A stretch of 64,000 nucleotides of DNA. Source: an uncultured Paraprevotella sp. GTDB lineage: Bacteria > Bacteroidota > Bacteroidia > Bacteroidales > Bacteroidaceae. The position numbers and the translations under genes were made by a program. The notes beneath the pieces are model-generated. The model did no database searches. It had not been told where the DNA came from and saw nothing but the letters and a program-made list of their open reading frames with translations. The DNA is taken from positions 62,001 through 126,000 of the forward strand of contig URDY01000005.1 of the NCBI GenBank assembly GCA_900546665.1, given 5' to 3'. Below are positions 25,412 to 33,751 of the stretch, piece by piece. The first letter of the stretch is position 1; the number at the start of each line of letters is the position of its first letter.

Positions 25412-27601
25412 TTATCTTACAAACAAGAGTTCACGGTATTTTGGCAATGTCCACATACGGTCATCCACGATCAGTTCAAGCTTGTCGATATGGTAACGGA
25501 TCTGCTCAAGCATCGGAGCCACCGTGTCGTGATAGGCTATCGCCTTTTCGCGTTCGGACATGATTCTGTTGGCTTTCTTACGGGCCTCAACCATGGTGTC
25601 GACATGTTCCTTGATGTAGGCCGTACGCTCTGCAATCTGTCTGATAATAGCCATGTTTTCAGCCGAAAGCTTGGCTGCCTCTTCTTCGCTGAAGAGTGTC
25701 TTCATCTTGTAGACATTATCAATCAGTTTGCTCTGGTATTCCGTCGCTACAGGTACGATGTGGTTCATCACCAGATCGCCCAGCACGCGGGCCTCGATCT
25801 GGATTTTCTTGGTATAGGTCTCCCATTTGACTTCATTACGGGCTTCAAGTTCCTTCTTGGTCATCACACCGGTTGACTCGAACATGGCCACATTCTCAGG
25901 ACGGAGATAACTGTCGAAGATGAGCGGACAGCTGGTCTCACAGTCCAGACCGCGACGGGCAGCCTCTTCCTTCCATTCGTCGCTATAGCCATTGCCGTCA
26001 AAACGGATAGGCTTGCTCTCCTTGATATAGCGACGGATCACCTGCAACAATGCCGGAATCTTTTCCTCGCCTTTGGCGATAAGTGCATCCACCTCATTCT
26101 TGAAGCAGACGAGCTGTTCTGCCATGGCGGTATTGAGGGCGATCATCGCACTGGCACAGTTGGCTTCCGAACCGACGGCACGGAACTCGAAACGGTTGCC
26201 GGTAAAGGCAAACGGCGATGTACGGTTACGGTCGGTATTGTCAATCAGCAATTCCGGAATCTGCGGGATATCCAGTTTCATGCCGTGCTTGCCGCCCAAC
26301 GAAACAAGTTCCTCGTCGGAAGACTCTTCCAGATGATCGAGCACACGGCTCAACTGTGTACCGAGGAATGAAGAGATGATGGCTGGAGGTGCTTCATTGG
26401 CACCCAGACGATGGGCATTGGTAGCGCTCATGATGGAAGCCTTCAACAGACCGTTATGACGGTAAACCGCCATCAGGGCATTCACAATGAAAGTAATGAA
26501 GCGGAGATTGTCTTCCGCCGTCTTGCCCGGCGCCATCAGCAGAATACCGGTATCCGTACCCAATGACCAGTTGTTGTGCTTGCCGCTACCGTTGACTCCC
26601 TTGAAAGGTTTCTCGTGCAGGAGGACACGGAAGCCGTGTGAACGGGCTACCTTACGCATCAAAGACATGATGAGCATGTTATGGTCGACGGCCAGGTTAC
26701 ACTCCTCAAACACGGGAGCCAGCTCGAACTGGTTGGGCGCCACTTCGTTGTGACGTGTCTTAACCGGAATACCCAGTTCAAGGGCCTTGATTTCCAGATC
26801 TTTCATAAAAGCTGCCACACGGGTCGGGATGGCACCGAAATAGTGGTCTTCGAGCTGCTGGTTCTTTGAGGCTTCATGTCCCATCAGGGTACGGCCGGTC
26901 AGCAGCAAATCGGGACGGGCGGCATAAAGTCCTTCGTCAACGAGGAAGTATTCCTGCTCCCAACCCAGATAAGCCATCACTTTCCTGACATCGGGATTGA
27001 AATAATGACAAACATCCACAGCGGCCTTGTTGACGGCGCTCAGCGCTTTCAGCAACGGCGCCTTATAATCGAGTGATTCACCGGTATAAGCGATGAAAAC
27101 GGTAGGAATACAAAGTGTGTCGTCTACTACAAAAACAGGTGATGAAGGATCCCATGCACTGTAACCGCGGGCCTCGAAGGTGTTACGGATACCGCCATTG
27201 GGAAATGATGACGCATCGGGTTCCTGCTGTACGAGCAGCTTGCCGGAAAACTCTTCCATCATTCCGCCCTTGCCGTCCGGTTCCACAAAGGCATCATGCT
27301 TCTCGGCCGTACCTTCCGTAAGGGGCTGGAACCAGTGGGTGTAATGGGTCACACCCAGTTCCGTCGCCCAGCGTTTCATTCCTGCGGCAACTTCATCAGC
27401 CACACTTCTGTCGAGCGCTGCTCCATTATCAATAGCGTCAACCAAACGCTCATATACCTTAGCAGGTAAGTATTTGAACATCTTCTCACGATTGAACACA
27501 TACTTGGCAAAATATTCACTCGGACGTTCTGCCGGTATCGACACTTCATGAGCTTTGGCCTGAAAGGCTTTTTCTACCACACTGAATCTTAATGTTGACA
27601 T
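25412..27601 (-). CDS. glnN: Type III glutamine synthetase
   Basis: The 729-residue length and domain order are those of GSIII, the large dodecameric glutamine synthetase of Bacteroidales. Visible motifs include the N-terminal GGIRNTFEARGYSAWDPSSP, the catalytic-core stretch KTRHNEVAPNQFELAPVFEE (about residues 281-300), NGSGKHNNWSLGTDTG and the ATP/glutamate-site NRTSPFAFTGNRFEFRAVGS. It makes glutamine from glutamate, ammonia and ATP in the cytoplasm. It follows amtB with a 68-base gap that contains a 15-base palindrome (27622-27636), and it ends a nitrogen-assimilation cluster. Confidence 0.97.
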   Translation of the reverse strand: MSTLRFSVVEKAFQAKAHEVSIPAERPSEYFAKYVFNREKMFKYLPAKVYERLVDAIDNGAALDRSVADEVAAGMKRWATELGVTHYTHWFQPLTEGTAEKHDAFVEPDGKGGMMEEFSGKLLVQQEPDASSFPNGGIRNTFEARGYSAWDPSSPVFVVDDTLCIPTVFIAYTGESLDYKAPLLKALSAVNKAAVDVCHYFNPDVRKVMAYLGWEQEYFLVDEGLYAARPDLLLTGRTLMGHEASKNQQLEDHYFGAIPTRVAAFMKDLEIKALELGIPVKTRHNEVAPNQFELAPVFEECNLAVDHNMLIMSLMRKVARSHGFRVLLHEKPFKGVNGSGKHNNWSLGTDTGILLMAPGKTAEDNLRFITFIVNALMAVYRHNGLLKASIMSATNAHRLGANEAPPAIISSFLGTQLSRVLDHLEESSDEELVSLGGKHGMKLDIPQIPELLIDNTDRNRTSPFAFTGNRFEFRAVGSEANCASAMIALNTAMAEQLVCFKNEVDALIAKGEEKIPALLQVIRRYIKESKPIRFDGNGYSDEWKEEAARRGLDCETSCPLIFDSYLRPENVAMFESTGVMTKKELEARNEVKWETYTKKIQIEARVLGDLVMNHIVPVATEYQSKLIDNVYKMKTLFSEEEAAKLSAENMAIIRQIAERTAYIKEHVDTMVEARKKANRIMSEREKAIAYHDTVAPMLEQIRYHIDKLELIVDDRMWTLPKYRELLFVR

Positions 27602-27621
27602 ACTTAATTAGTTTTATAATG

Positions 27622-27636
27622 AAACAATTCTTGTTT
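27622..27636. promoter_or_regulatory. Palindrome between amtB and glnN
   Basis: AAACAA-TTC-TTGTTT is a perfect 6-base inverted repeat with a 3-base centre, 21 bases upstream of the glnN start. It could be an operator or an mRNA hairpin; no -7 box is evident beside it. Confidence 0.35.
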
Positions 27637-27669
27637 AATGGTTATTATTTTGATCTGTATATTATCGTT

Positions 27670-29013
27670 TTAATGGTTATAGGCAGATTCTCCATGCTCG
27701 TAAACATCAAGGCCTTCTTCCTCCACCCGTCTGTCCACACGGATGCCGACACACTTGTCAACCACCACATAAAGGATGTAAGTGATCACGGCACTGAAAA
27801 CAATGGAAACGACAGTTGCCACGATCTGAACCCAGAGCTGATGCCAGTCGCCATACAGCGCACCTTGCACACCGCCCTCTCCCGTTATGGCACGGGTAGC
27901 AAACACTCCGGTCAATACAGAACCGATTATACCGCCCATACCGTGCACTCCGAAAGCATCGAGGGCATCGTCATATCCGAAATAGGGCTTGACCACTGCC
28001 ACCATAAAGAAACAGATGACCGGTGTGATGAAGCCGATGCAAACAGCACCCAGTATACCTACCGTACCTGCAGCCGGTGTGATGGCCACCAGTCCGGCCA
28101 CTGCTCCCGTACAGGCTCCGACCGTGGTCGGTTTCTTGTTGCAAAGCCAATCCATAGCCATCCAAGTCACGGCTGCAACCGAAGTGGCCAGATGGGTCAC
28201 CAAAAAGGCATTGGCGGCCAAACCGTCTGCTGCCAGACCGCTGCCGGCGTTGAAACCGAACCAGCCTAACCAAAGGAAACTTGTACCCAGGAACACGAAA
28301 GTGATGTTATGTGGCAAAATGGGGTGACCAACCTTGTAATCTTCACGCTTGCCCAGCATAATGGCCATGACAAGGGCTGAGATTCCGGCATTGATATGCA
28401 CGACTGTTCCTCCGGCAAAGTCAATGGCTCCCATCTGCTGCAGGAAACCGCCTCCCCATACCCAATGGGCCATGGGCAGATAAGCCAGTACCACCCACAG
28501 GAGAATGAACACGGTGTAACCCGAAAACTTGATTCTTTCGGCAAACGCACCGAGAATCAGCGCCGGCGTGATCAGGGCAAACATACACTGGAACATGACA
28601 AAGGTCAACTCGGGAATGTTCCCTGTAGTCAGGGTGTCGAGTCCTATCCCGTCAAGAAAAGCCTTGTCAAATCCGCCTATCACTGCTGCCAGCGGATGAC
28701 CCTGTTCTGCAAAACTGGTATCGAAAGCCCAACTGTAACCGAAAACAATCCAGATAATGCTGACCGCAGCGACAATAAACAGAGTCTGCATGATTACACT
28801 CAATATGTTCTTCTGTCTGACCAGACCACCATAGAACAGGGCGATGCCCGGTATACTCATCAACAGCACGAGAATAGTAGCCGTGATCATCCAGGCCGTA
28901 TTTCCGCTATCCAATACGGGGGCATCTGTCTGTGCAGAAGCCGACAAAGAACACATCAAACACATCAGAAATGCCGCTATCCACCTTCGTATATATTTAG
29001 TCTTCATAATCAT
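27670..29013 (-). CDS. amtB: Ammonium transporter
   Basis: A 447-residue Amt/MEP transporter with an N-terminal signal peptide (cleavage likely after LSASA, about residue 27) and eleven membrane helices. Signature segments are IPGIALFYGGLVRQKN, the first pore histidine in VVHINAGISALV, GWFGFNAGSGLAADG and the second pore histidine in FGVHGMGGIIGS. It imports ammonia/ammonium for the glutamine synthetase downstream and is presumably gated by the PII protein encoded 67 bases upstream. The very C-terminal tail is short and acidic. Confidence 0.96.
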   Translation of the reverse strand: MIMKTKYIRRWIAAFLMCLMCSLSASAQTDAPVLDSGNTAWMITATILVLLMSIPGIALFYGGLVRQKNILSVIMQTLFIVAAVSIIWIVFGYSWAFDTSFAEQGHPLAAVIGGFDKAFLDGIGLDTLTTGNIPELTFVMFQCMFALITPALILGAFAERIKFSGYTVFILLWVVLAYLPMAHWVWGGGFLQQMGAIDFAGGTVVHINAGISALVMAIMLGKREDYKVGHPILPHNITFVFLGTSFLWLGWFGFNAGSGLAADGLAANAFLVTHLATSVAAVTWMAMDWLCNKKPTTVGACTGAVAGLVAITPAAGTVGILGAVCIGFITPVICFFMVAVVKPYFGYDDALDAFGVHGMGGIIGSVLTGVFATRAITGEGGVQGALYGDWHQLWVQIVATVVSIVFSAVITYILYVVVDKCVGIRVDRRVEEEGLDVYEHGESAYNH

Positions 29014-29080
29014 AAGCTTTAAAATGTTCGTAATTTTATTTGTGTTTCACCTGACGCACAGTCTGTCTGCTGCAGGCCTG

Positions 29081-29437
29081 CTATTTCTCCTGTTCGGCAT
29101 TATACAAGGCAATGTCACCTCTTTCTCCCGTACGTATCCGCACCGCATCTTCCACCGGAATGACAAAGATGCGTCCATCGCCGATCTCACCGGTATGGGC
29201 TGCCTTACAAATAGCCTGGACGGTCTTCTCCACATTCTTCTCCCTGACCACGATGGAAATCAGGATACGTTCGATACTGCTTGTGTCGTAAGCTACACCA
29301 CGGTAAATTCTACCCTCGCGCGTCTTGCCTACCCCGCGGACATCATAATAGGAAAACCATTCGATGTCGGCTGCCAGGAGCGCTTCCTTCACATCCTCAA
29401 ACCTTGAACGTCTGATAATCGCTTCAATCTTTTTCAT
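29081..29437 (-). CDS. glnK: PII nitrogen-regulatory protein with altered T-loop
   Basis: A 118-residue PII protein. It opens KKIEAIIRRSRFEDVKEAL, and the B- and C-loops are conserved (TGEIGDGRIFV; VRIRTGERG). The T-loop is one residue shorter than in E. coli GlnB, and the position of Gln39, which contacts 2-oxoglutarate in the Mg-ATP site, is Thr here (GVGKTREGRIYRG). A tyrosine equivalent to the uridylylated Tyr51 is present at position 50. Being directly upstream of amtB, it is most likely the GlnK-type partner that blocks the channel when nitrogen is plentiful. glnB is an equally valid family name. Confidence 0.92.
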   Translation of the reverse strand: MKKIEAIIRRSRFEDVKEALLAADIEWFSYYDVRGVGKTREGRIYRGVAYDTSSIERILISIVVREKNVEKTVQAICKAAHTGEIGDGRIFVIPVEDAVRIRTGERGDIALYNAEQEK

Positions 29438-29551
29438 AACCTTTTCCCTTTTATGTTCTATATAAAAATGTTATCCTTAATCTTATTACCTTTCCTGACT
29501 TATACCTGCCAAACTTCTACGTACTATTTTTCTCTCCATTTTTTCCTCATA

Positions 29552-30283
29552 CTACAGATGCAGGCCCAATATGATATGGAAATCTTCAGTAGCCGGATTA
29601 CATACTGCCTGGACGGATAACGGCAAACTGAACTTTTCCGTCAGCGGTATTGACTTCTCGGCTTTCAGACTCACGCTACTGACTTCGAATCCTCCGGCGC
29701 CTCCATTATAAAAGGATGTGGCCCACGGGGTAGCACCGACTTCGGCCTTCCAATCCACGCCGGCCCATGAAAACGGAGCAGCGATGCTGAAATAAGAAGA
29801 ATAGGCACGATCCCCATTGTCCTTGCGACCGTCATTTCCTCCGATATTCGTATACCAGTTGAGTGCCATAAATCCGAAATCATAACCGATCTGGGCTTCC
29901 CAGACATGGCTCGTTTCCGCTGAACCATAATGGAAATAATTCCGACCGAGATCCAAACCTGTCTTGAAATTGGTGGACTTGTCAAACCAATAGTCCGTAA
30001 CCGACACGCTGAATCCCTTGCAGGCATACCCCAGAGTCCAGTCCAGTTCTTTCGTATCATCACGGTCAAAACCTACGGAACCCCATGCCGTCAAAGAAAG
30101 CCCCTTCCATGAAACCGAAGCTGACGGCTGGATACTGACTCCGCCCAAATCCTGACCACGCCATATATAACCGCTGACCAGATCACCACCTACAGCGGCT
30201 TCCGCCTTATCCTGTGCTGATAAAGGAGCTGCCAGCAAGAATGACAAACCTCCCAGAATAATAGTTTTAGCTGCTTTTTCCAT
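29552..30283 (-). CDS. TorF-like outer-membrane beta-barrel protein
   Basis: A 243-residue protein with a signal peptide (cleavage after LSAQ, about residue 24). Aromatic-rich alternating strands follow, such as DLVSGYIWRGQDLGGVSIQP and WKGLSLTAWGSVGF, and it ends in a hydrophobic strand with terminal His-Leu. The GYIWRGQDL start is typical of the TorF/Gcw_chp putative porin family. It is the first gene of the PII-amtB-glnN cluster and has its own consensus promoter, so it probably mediates outer-membrane passage of a nitrogen compound, though this is inferred from position only. Confidence 0.78.
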   Translation of the reverse strand: MEKAAKTIILGGLSFLLAAPLSAQDKAEAAVGGDLVSGYIWRGQDLGGVSIQPSASVSWKGLSLTAWGSVGFDRDDTKELDWTLGYACKGFSVSVTDYWFDKSTNFKTGLDLGRNYFHYGSAETSHVWEAQIGYDFGFMALNWYTNIGGNDGRKDNGDRAYSSYFSIAAPFSWAGVDWKAEVGATPWATSFYNGGAGGFEVSSVSLKAEKSIPLTEKFSLPLSVQAVCNPATEDFHIILGLHL

Positions 30284-30637
30284 ATATTTCTACATTTTTT
30301 TAGTTAGTAACTTCAACTTCAAGAGGCCGCGCGACTTATAACATTTTGAGAGCTATTTTTAAATTAGCAACTCATTTTGTTATTCAACACTGCAAAGTTA
30401 AATCATTTTGAAAGCTTTTTCAATATTTTAAAGATATATTGAAAAACAAAAATCAAAGAATTTACAAATAGACTAAATTAATGAAATACCAATATCAATT
30501 TTAAACAAAACAAGTGCAAAATATAACAAATAGTAAGCAGTAAAAAGAAAAGGAGATATTTTCAGACGCTTCCCATCACATACAACCACCCTAAAAAATC
30601 TCATCGGAAGACCTCATCGGCCGTCTGGTCCGGCATG
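30284..30637. other. Intergenic region between divergent promoters
   Basis: AT-rich, with no ORF. It holds the minus-strand promoter of the nitrogen cluster (30393-30423) and leads into the plus-strand acyltransferase promoter at 30638. I saw no operator-like palindrome or riboswitch signature in between. Confidence 0.6.
30393..30423 (-). promoter_or_regulatory. Promoter of the porin-PII-amtB-glnN cluster
   Basis: TTG (30423-30421), a 20-base spacer and TAACTTTG (30400-30393) on the minus strand. The predicted leader to the porin start is about 100 bases. Confidence 0.8.
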
Positions 30638-30668
30638 TTTGCCAATCCAATAGTTTTTTATAGTTTTG
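30638..30668 (+). promoter_or_regulatory. Promoter of the acyltransferase gene
   Basis: TTTG (30638-30641), a 19-base spacer and TAGTTTTG (30661-30668): a full consensus match. The transcript would start near 30675, which rules out the TTG codon at 30673 and supports the ATG at 30694. Confidence 0.85.
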
Positions 30669-30693
30669 TGTCTTGAAACCAACTCTGAACCTT

Positions 30694-31761
30694 ATGTCAA
30701 GCATGACTCCCACAGCGAAAGACCCCATTCTGGAAAAGCACCGTTTCAGCAATGACGGCAACAGCTTTGACCTTATCCGTTACTATCTGGCACTGATGGT
30801 TATCCTTACCCATTACGATGCACTGACGGGAACGGATCACTTTAATCTTTGGATTGGCGGCGGTGAGGCTGTAAGCGGTTTTTTCATCATCAGCGGCTTT
30901 TTCGTCTACAACAGCTATATAGCCCGGCCCGATACGGTCCTTTTTACCATCAAGCGTATTTTGAGGATCTGCCCGCCTTATTTCTTCATTGTGCTGCTTT
31001 GTGCCTTCGGCGGAGCTGTCATTTCATCGGAAAACAGTCTTGACTATTTCACGTCAGCCCAGTTCTACCGTTATCTTGCAGCCAATCTCTCTTTTCTGAA
31101 CTTCATCGAGCCTTCCCTACCCGGCGTTTTCGAAGGGCAGACCTTTCAGGCTGTCAATGGTGCCTTATGGACCATGAAGGTTGAAATCCTGCTGTACGCG
31201 ACCATCCCGCTGACCTATTATCTGTTCAAACGTTATCACCGGATCGCCGTACTCGCCGGCCTGTTTGCTTTTTCTTACCTGTACAGCGGTTTGTTCCGTC
31301 ATCTGTATGCGGAAAGCGGCAACTCCCTGTATCTGATGCTCGAAAGACAAGTCGGCAGCCAGCTGATCTACTTCTATGCCGGAGTCGCCGTATTGTTGTT
31401 TTTCAATCAGATAGAACGCCATATCAAATGGCTGCTTCCGTTAGCTGCTGTCCTGTTCATATTCCGCTATGACCTGAATCCGCTACTGTATCTCAAACCT
31501 TTCAGCATGGCCATCCTGCTATGCGGCATCGCCTTTCACACCCCTTTCCTGAGGTTTGCCGGAAAATTCAAGAACCTGTCTTATGGTCTGTATCTCTTCC
31601 ATTATCCGGTTATCCAGACTGCAATCCATTTCGGCGTGACCGATTACGGGATGCCCGTCGCCCTGACTTTCATCCTTATCTGTACGGTCATCATGTCTTA
31701 TCTGTCACTGAGGTTTCTGGAAGAACCCGTCTGGAAATGGTACAAAAAAAGGCAAGCCTGA
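30694..31761 (+). CDS. Acyltransferase 3 (OafA/WecH family) membrane protein
   Basis: A 355-residue polytopic protein of PF01757. The N-terminal SFDLIRYYLALMVILTHYD supplies the family 'R..A...V...H' motif, with the catalytic-type His. GGEAVSGFFIISGFFVYNSY and RILRICPPYF follow, and about ten membrane helices continue to the end. Family members move acetyl or other acyl groups onto sugars of surface glycans at the inner membrane. It is monocistronic with its own promoter, outside the polysaccharide operons, so its target glycan could be either of them or LPS. An alternative start at 30703 is possible. Confidence 0.9.
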   Translation: MSSMTPTAKDPILEKHRFSNDGNSFDLIRYYLALMVILTHYDALTGTDHFNLWIGGGEAVSGFFIISGFFVYNSYIARPDTVLFTIKRILRICPPYFFIVLLCAFGGAVISSENSLDYFTSAQFYRYLAANLSFLNFIEPSLPGVFEGQTFQAVNGALWTMKVEILLYATIPLTYYLFKRYHRIAVLAGLFAFSYLYSGLFRHLYAESGNSLYLMLERQVGSQLIYFYAGVAVLLFFNQIERHIKWLLPLAAVLFIFRYDLNPLLYLKPFSMAILLCGIAFHTPFLRFAGKFKNLSYGLYLFHYPVIQTAIHFGVTDYGMPVALTFILICTVIMSYLSLRFLEEPVWKWYKKRQA

Positions 31762-31920
31762 GCCCTTGGGGTCCGGCGGACACCGTTTCCCTGTCAAAAG
31801 AGCCGCCGCTTGCCGCCTGCTATCGGGGAATCCCCCTATCTTATACACCAGCGCCTGACTGAGCAGGGCGTCCTTACCGCCTTGCAGGCTTTCAAGGCAC
31901 TGTTTAATAAAATCCTCACG

Positions 31921-33387
31921 TTATTTTGGAGCTTCCATTTTTATTTTACTGCCTTCGCGGGAGAAGCACCATAAACCTCCAAAGGTCAGCAAACCATTCA
32001 ACAGCAATAATTCATAACCGAACTTATAGCCCCAACAGGCCTGTGACAGGCTGTCAAGGACGTAACAACCCAACGGAGCAAGAACACAAACAAGCGGTAC
32101 CATCCGGCTATCCGGCATACGTTTAGTGAAAAGACCGAATCCGAACAATCCCAGCAACGGACCGTAAGTATAAGATGCCATCACAAAGACGGCCACGATC
32201 ACACTGGAATTATTGACTTTCTCGAACAGCAGGATAAAACCGATAAAGCACAAGGCCAACAAGGCATGTACCCGTTTACGGACCCGTTCCGGCGAAGCAA
32301 ACTTACGCTCCACATCCAATATATCCACGCAAAAGGTTGTAGTAAGAGCTGTCAATGCGGAATCCGCACTACTGAAAGCGGCCGCAATAATGCCAATGGT
32401 GAACAGGACCAGCACCCCCTTGCCCAAATAGCCTTCTGCGCAGAACAACGGCAGCAGGTCGTCTCCCCGCGACGGAACCGGAATACCTTCCTTTGAAGCC
32501 AGCGTCAACAGCAATACGCCCAGTGCCAACAGCAGGTAATTCAAGGGAATAAATACAAAACCATACGTACACATGTCCTTTTGTGCATCCCTGAGATTTT
32601 TACAGGTCAGGTTTTTCTGCATCATATCCTGATCCAGACCGGTCATCACTATCACAATAAAAATTCCGCTCAGGAACTGCTTTACAAAATGACGGGGCGA
32701 GCTCCATTCGTTCCATTCGATCCATTGACTGTACGGGCTGCTCTGAACAAAATGCCAGGCTTCATTCAGACTGAAGCCGTTCAAACGGCACAGTTCATAA
32801 ACCATCCAGACCAAAGCGACCATCAGACACAGGGTCTGAAGGGCATCCGTCCAGACCAAAGACCTGATTCCGCTGCGGAAGGTATAAAGCCAGATGAGAA
32901 AAACCGTGGCCACGGCCGTAACCACGAAAGGAATTCCCATACCGCCAAACACGTACTGCTGCAAAATGAGACACACGATATACAATCTGGCCGCAGCGCC
33001 CAACATTTTGGACAACAAAAAGAATGACGCACCCGTACGATAAGCCATACGGCCAAACCGCAAGTCCAGATAAGTATAGATGGAAGTCAGTTTAAGCCTG
33101 TAATACAACGGCAACAGGACAAAAGCCACAACCAGATACCCCAGAAAAAATCCCACACACATTTGCATATAGGTCATATTTTCCGTGATAATCATACCGG
33201 GCACTGACACAAAAGAAACTCCTGAAACAGATGCTCCAACCATACCAAAGGCGACCGCCCACCATGGCGACCGCCTGTTTCCACGGAAAAAAGCGTCGTT
33301 ATCTCCCTTTCCACCCATAATCCTTGATATGAGACAAAGCAGAAGAAAGTAAATAACGACGGTCAATAGAATATAGGACGCATTCAT
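31921..33387 (-). CDS. Sodium/solute symporter (SSS family)
   Basis: A 488-residue transporter with about 13 membrane helices. Family features are the N-terminal GGKGDNDAFFRGNRRSPWWA, GASVSGVSFVSVPG in helix 2 (sodium-site region), and the conserved GIIAAAFSSADSALTALTTT in helix 8 (about residues 328-347). The substrate is not predictable; SSS members carry sugars, organic acids, iodide or sialic acid. It follows the GNAT gene by 46 bases. The frame stays open for about 68 codons after its stop. Confidence 0.9.
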   Translation of the reverse strand: MNASYILLTVVIYFLLLCLISRIMGGKGDNDAFFRGNRRSPWWAVAFGMVGASVSGVSFVSVPGMIITENMTYMQMCVGFFLGYLVVAFVLLPLYYRLKLTSIYTYLDLRFGRMAYRTGASFFLLSKMLGAAARLYIVCLILQQYVFGGMGIPFVVTAVATVFLIWLYTFRSGIRSLVWTDALQTLCLMVALVWMVYELCRLNGFSLNEAWHFVQSSPYSQWIEWNEWSSPRHFVKQFLSGIFIVIVMTGLDQDMMQKNLTCKNLRDAQKDMCTYGFVFIPLNYLLLALGVLLLTLASKEGIPVPSRGDDLLPLFCAEGYLGKGVLVLFTIGIIAAAFSSADSALTALTTTFCVDILDVERKFASPERVRKRVHALLALCFIGFILLFEKVNNSSVIVAVFVMASYTYGPLLGLFGFGLFTKRMPDSRMVPLVCVLAPLGCYVLDSLSQACWGYKFGYELLLLNGLLTFGGLWCFSREGSKIKMEAPK

Positions 33388-33433
33388 CTACAATCCGTTC
33401 TTTCCTTAATCCGTATTCCGATCTGTTTCATTC

Positions 33434-33739
33434 TTACAATGCACACGCCCCATCAACACAATCGGGACTGATCCGGCCGCCGTATTCGGGATGACGTTTC
33501 AACCACACGGCCGCATAGGCGCAAGTAGCCACAGGCGTCAGTCCGTGTTCCAGTGCATAATCGTATGCCGCCTTTACCAGACGTGAAGCAATCCCGCGTC
33601 CGCCAATGGCTTCGGGCACGATAGTGTGCCTGATATCCATCTGTCCGTTCTCTATGACATAATCCACATGAGCCGTTTCACCATCTTCAACCAGAATAAA
33701 ACGGTTCTGCTCCGCAATATGTTCAATCATTTTTTCCAT
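33434..33739 (-). CDS. Small GNAT-family acetyltransferase (YidJ/YjdJ-like)
   Basis: This 101-residue protein is a minimal GNAT domain of the PF14542 type. It has RFILVEDGETAHVDYVIENG, the strand IRHTIVPEAIGGRGIASRLV carrying the acetyl-CoA loop (G-G-R-G-I-A, about residues 46-51), and the C-terminal CAYAAVWLKRHPEYG, which is diagnostic of the family. The substrate is unknown. It starts 12 bases after the coiled-coil gene and may be part of the same transcript. Confidence 0.88.
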   Translation of the reverse strand: MEKMIEHIAEQNRFILVEDGETAHVDYVIENGQMDIRHTIVPEAIGGRGIASRLVKAAYDYALEHGLTPVATCAYAAVWLKRHPEYGGRISPDCVDGACAL

Positions 33740-33751
33740 ATCCGTTCTTTT

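Noticed and set aside
27592..28269. 225-codon ORF antisense to amtB
   Set aside because: His/Thr/Ser-rich product is what the reverse strand of a transporter gene produces; amtB is unambiguous.
28396..29022. 208-codon ORF antisense to amtB
   Set aside because: Same reason; no promoter or domain, and it lies fully inside amtB.
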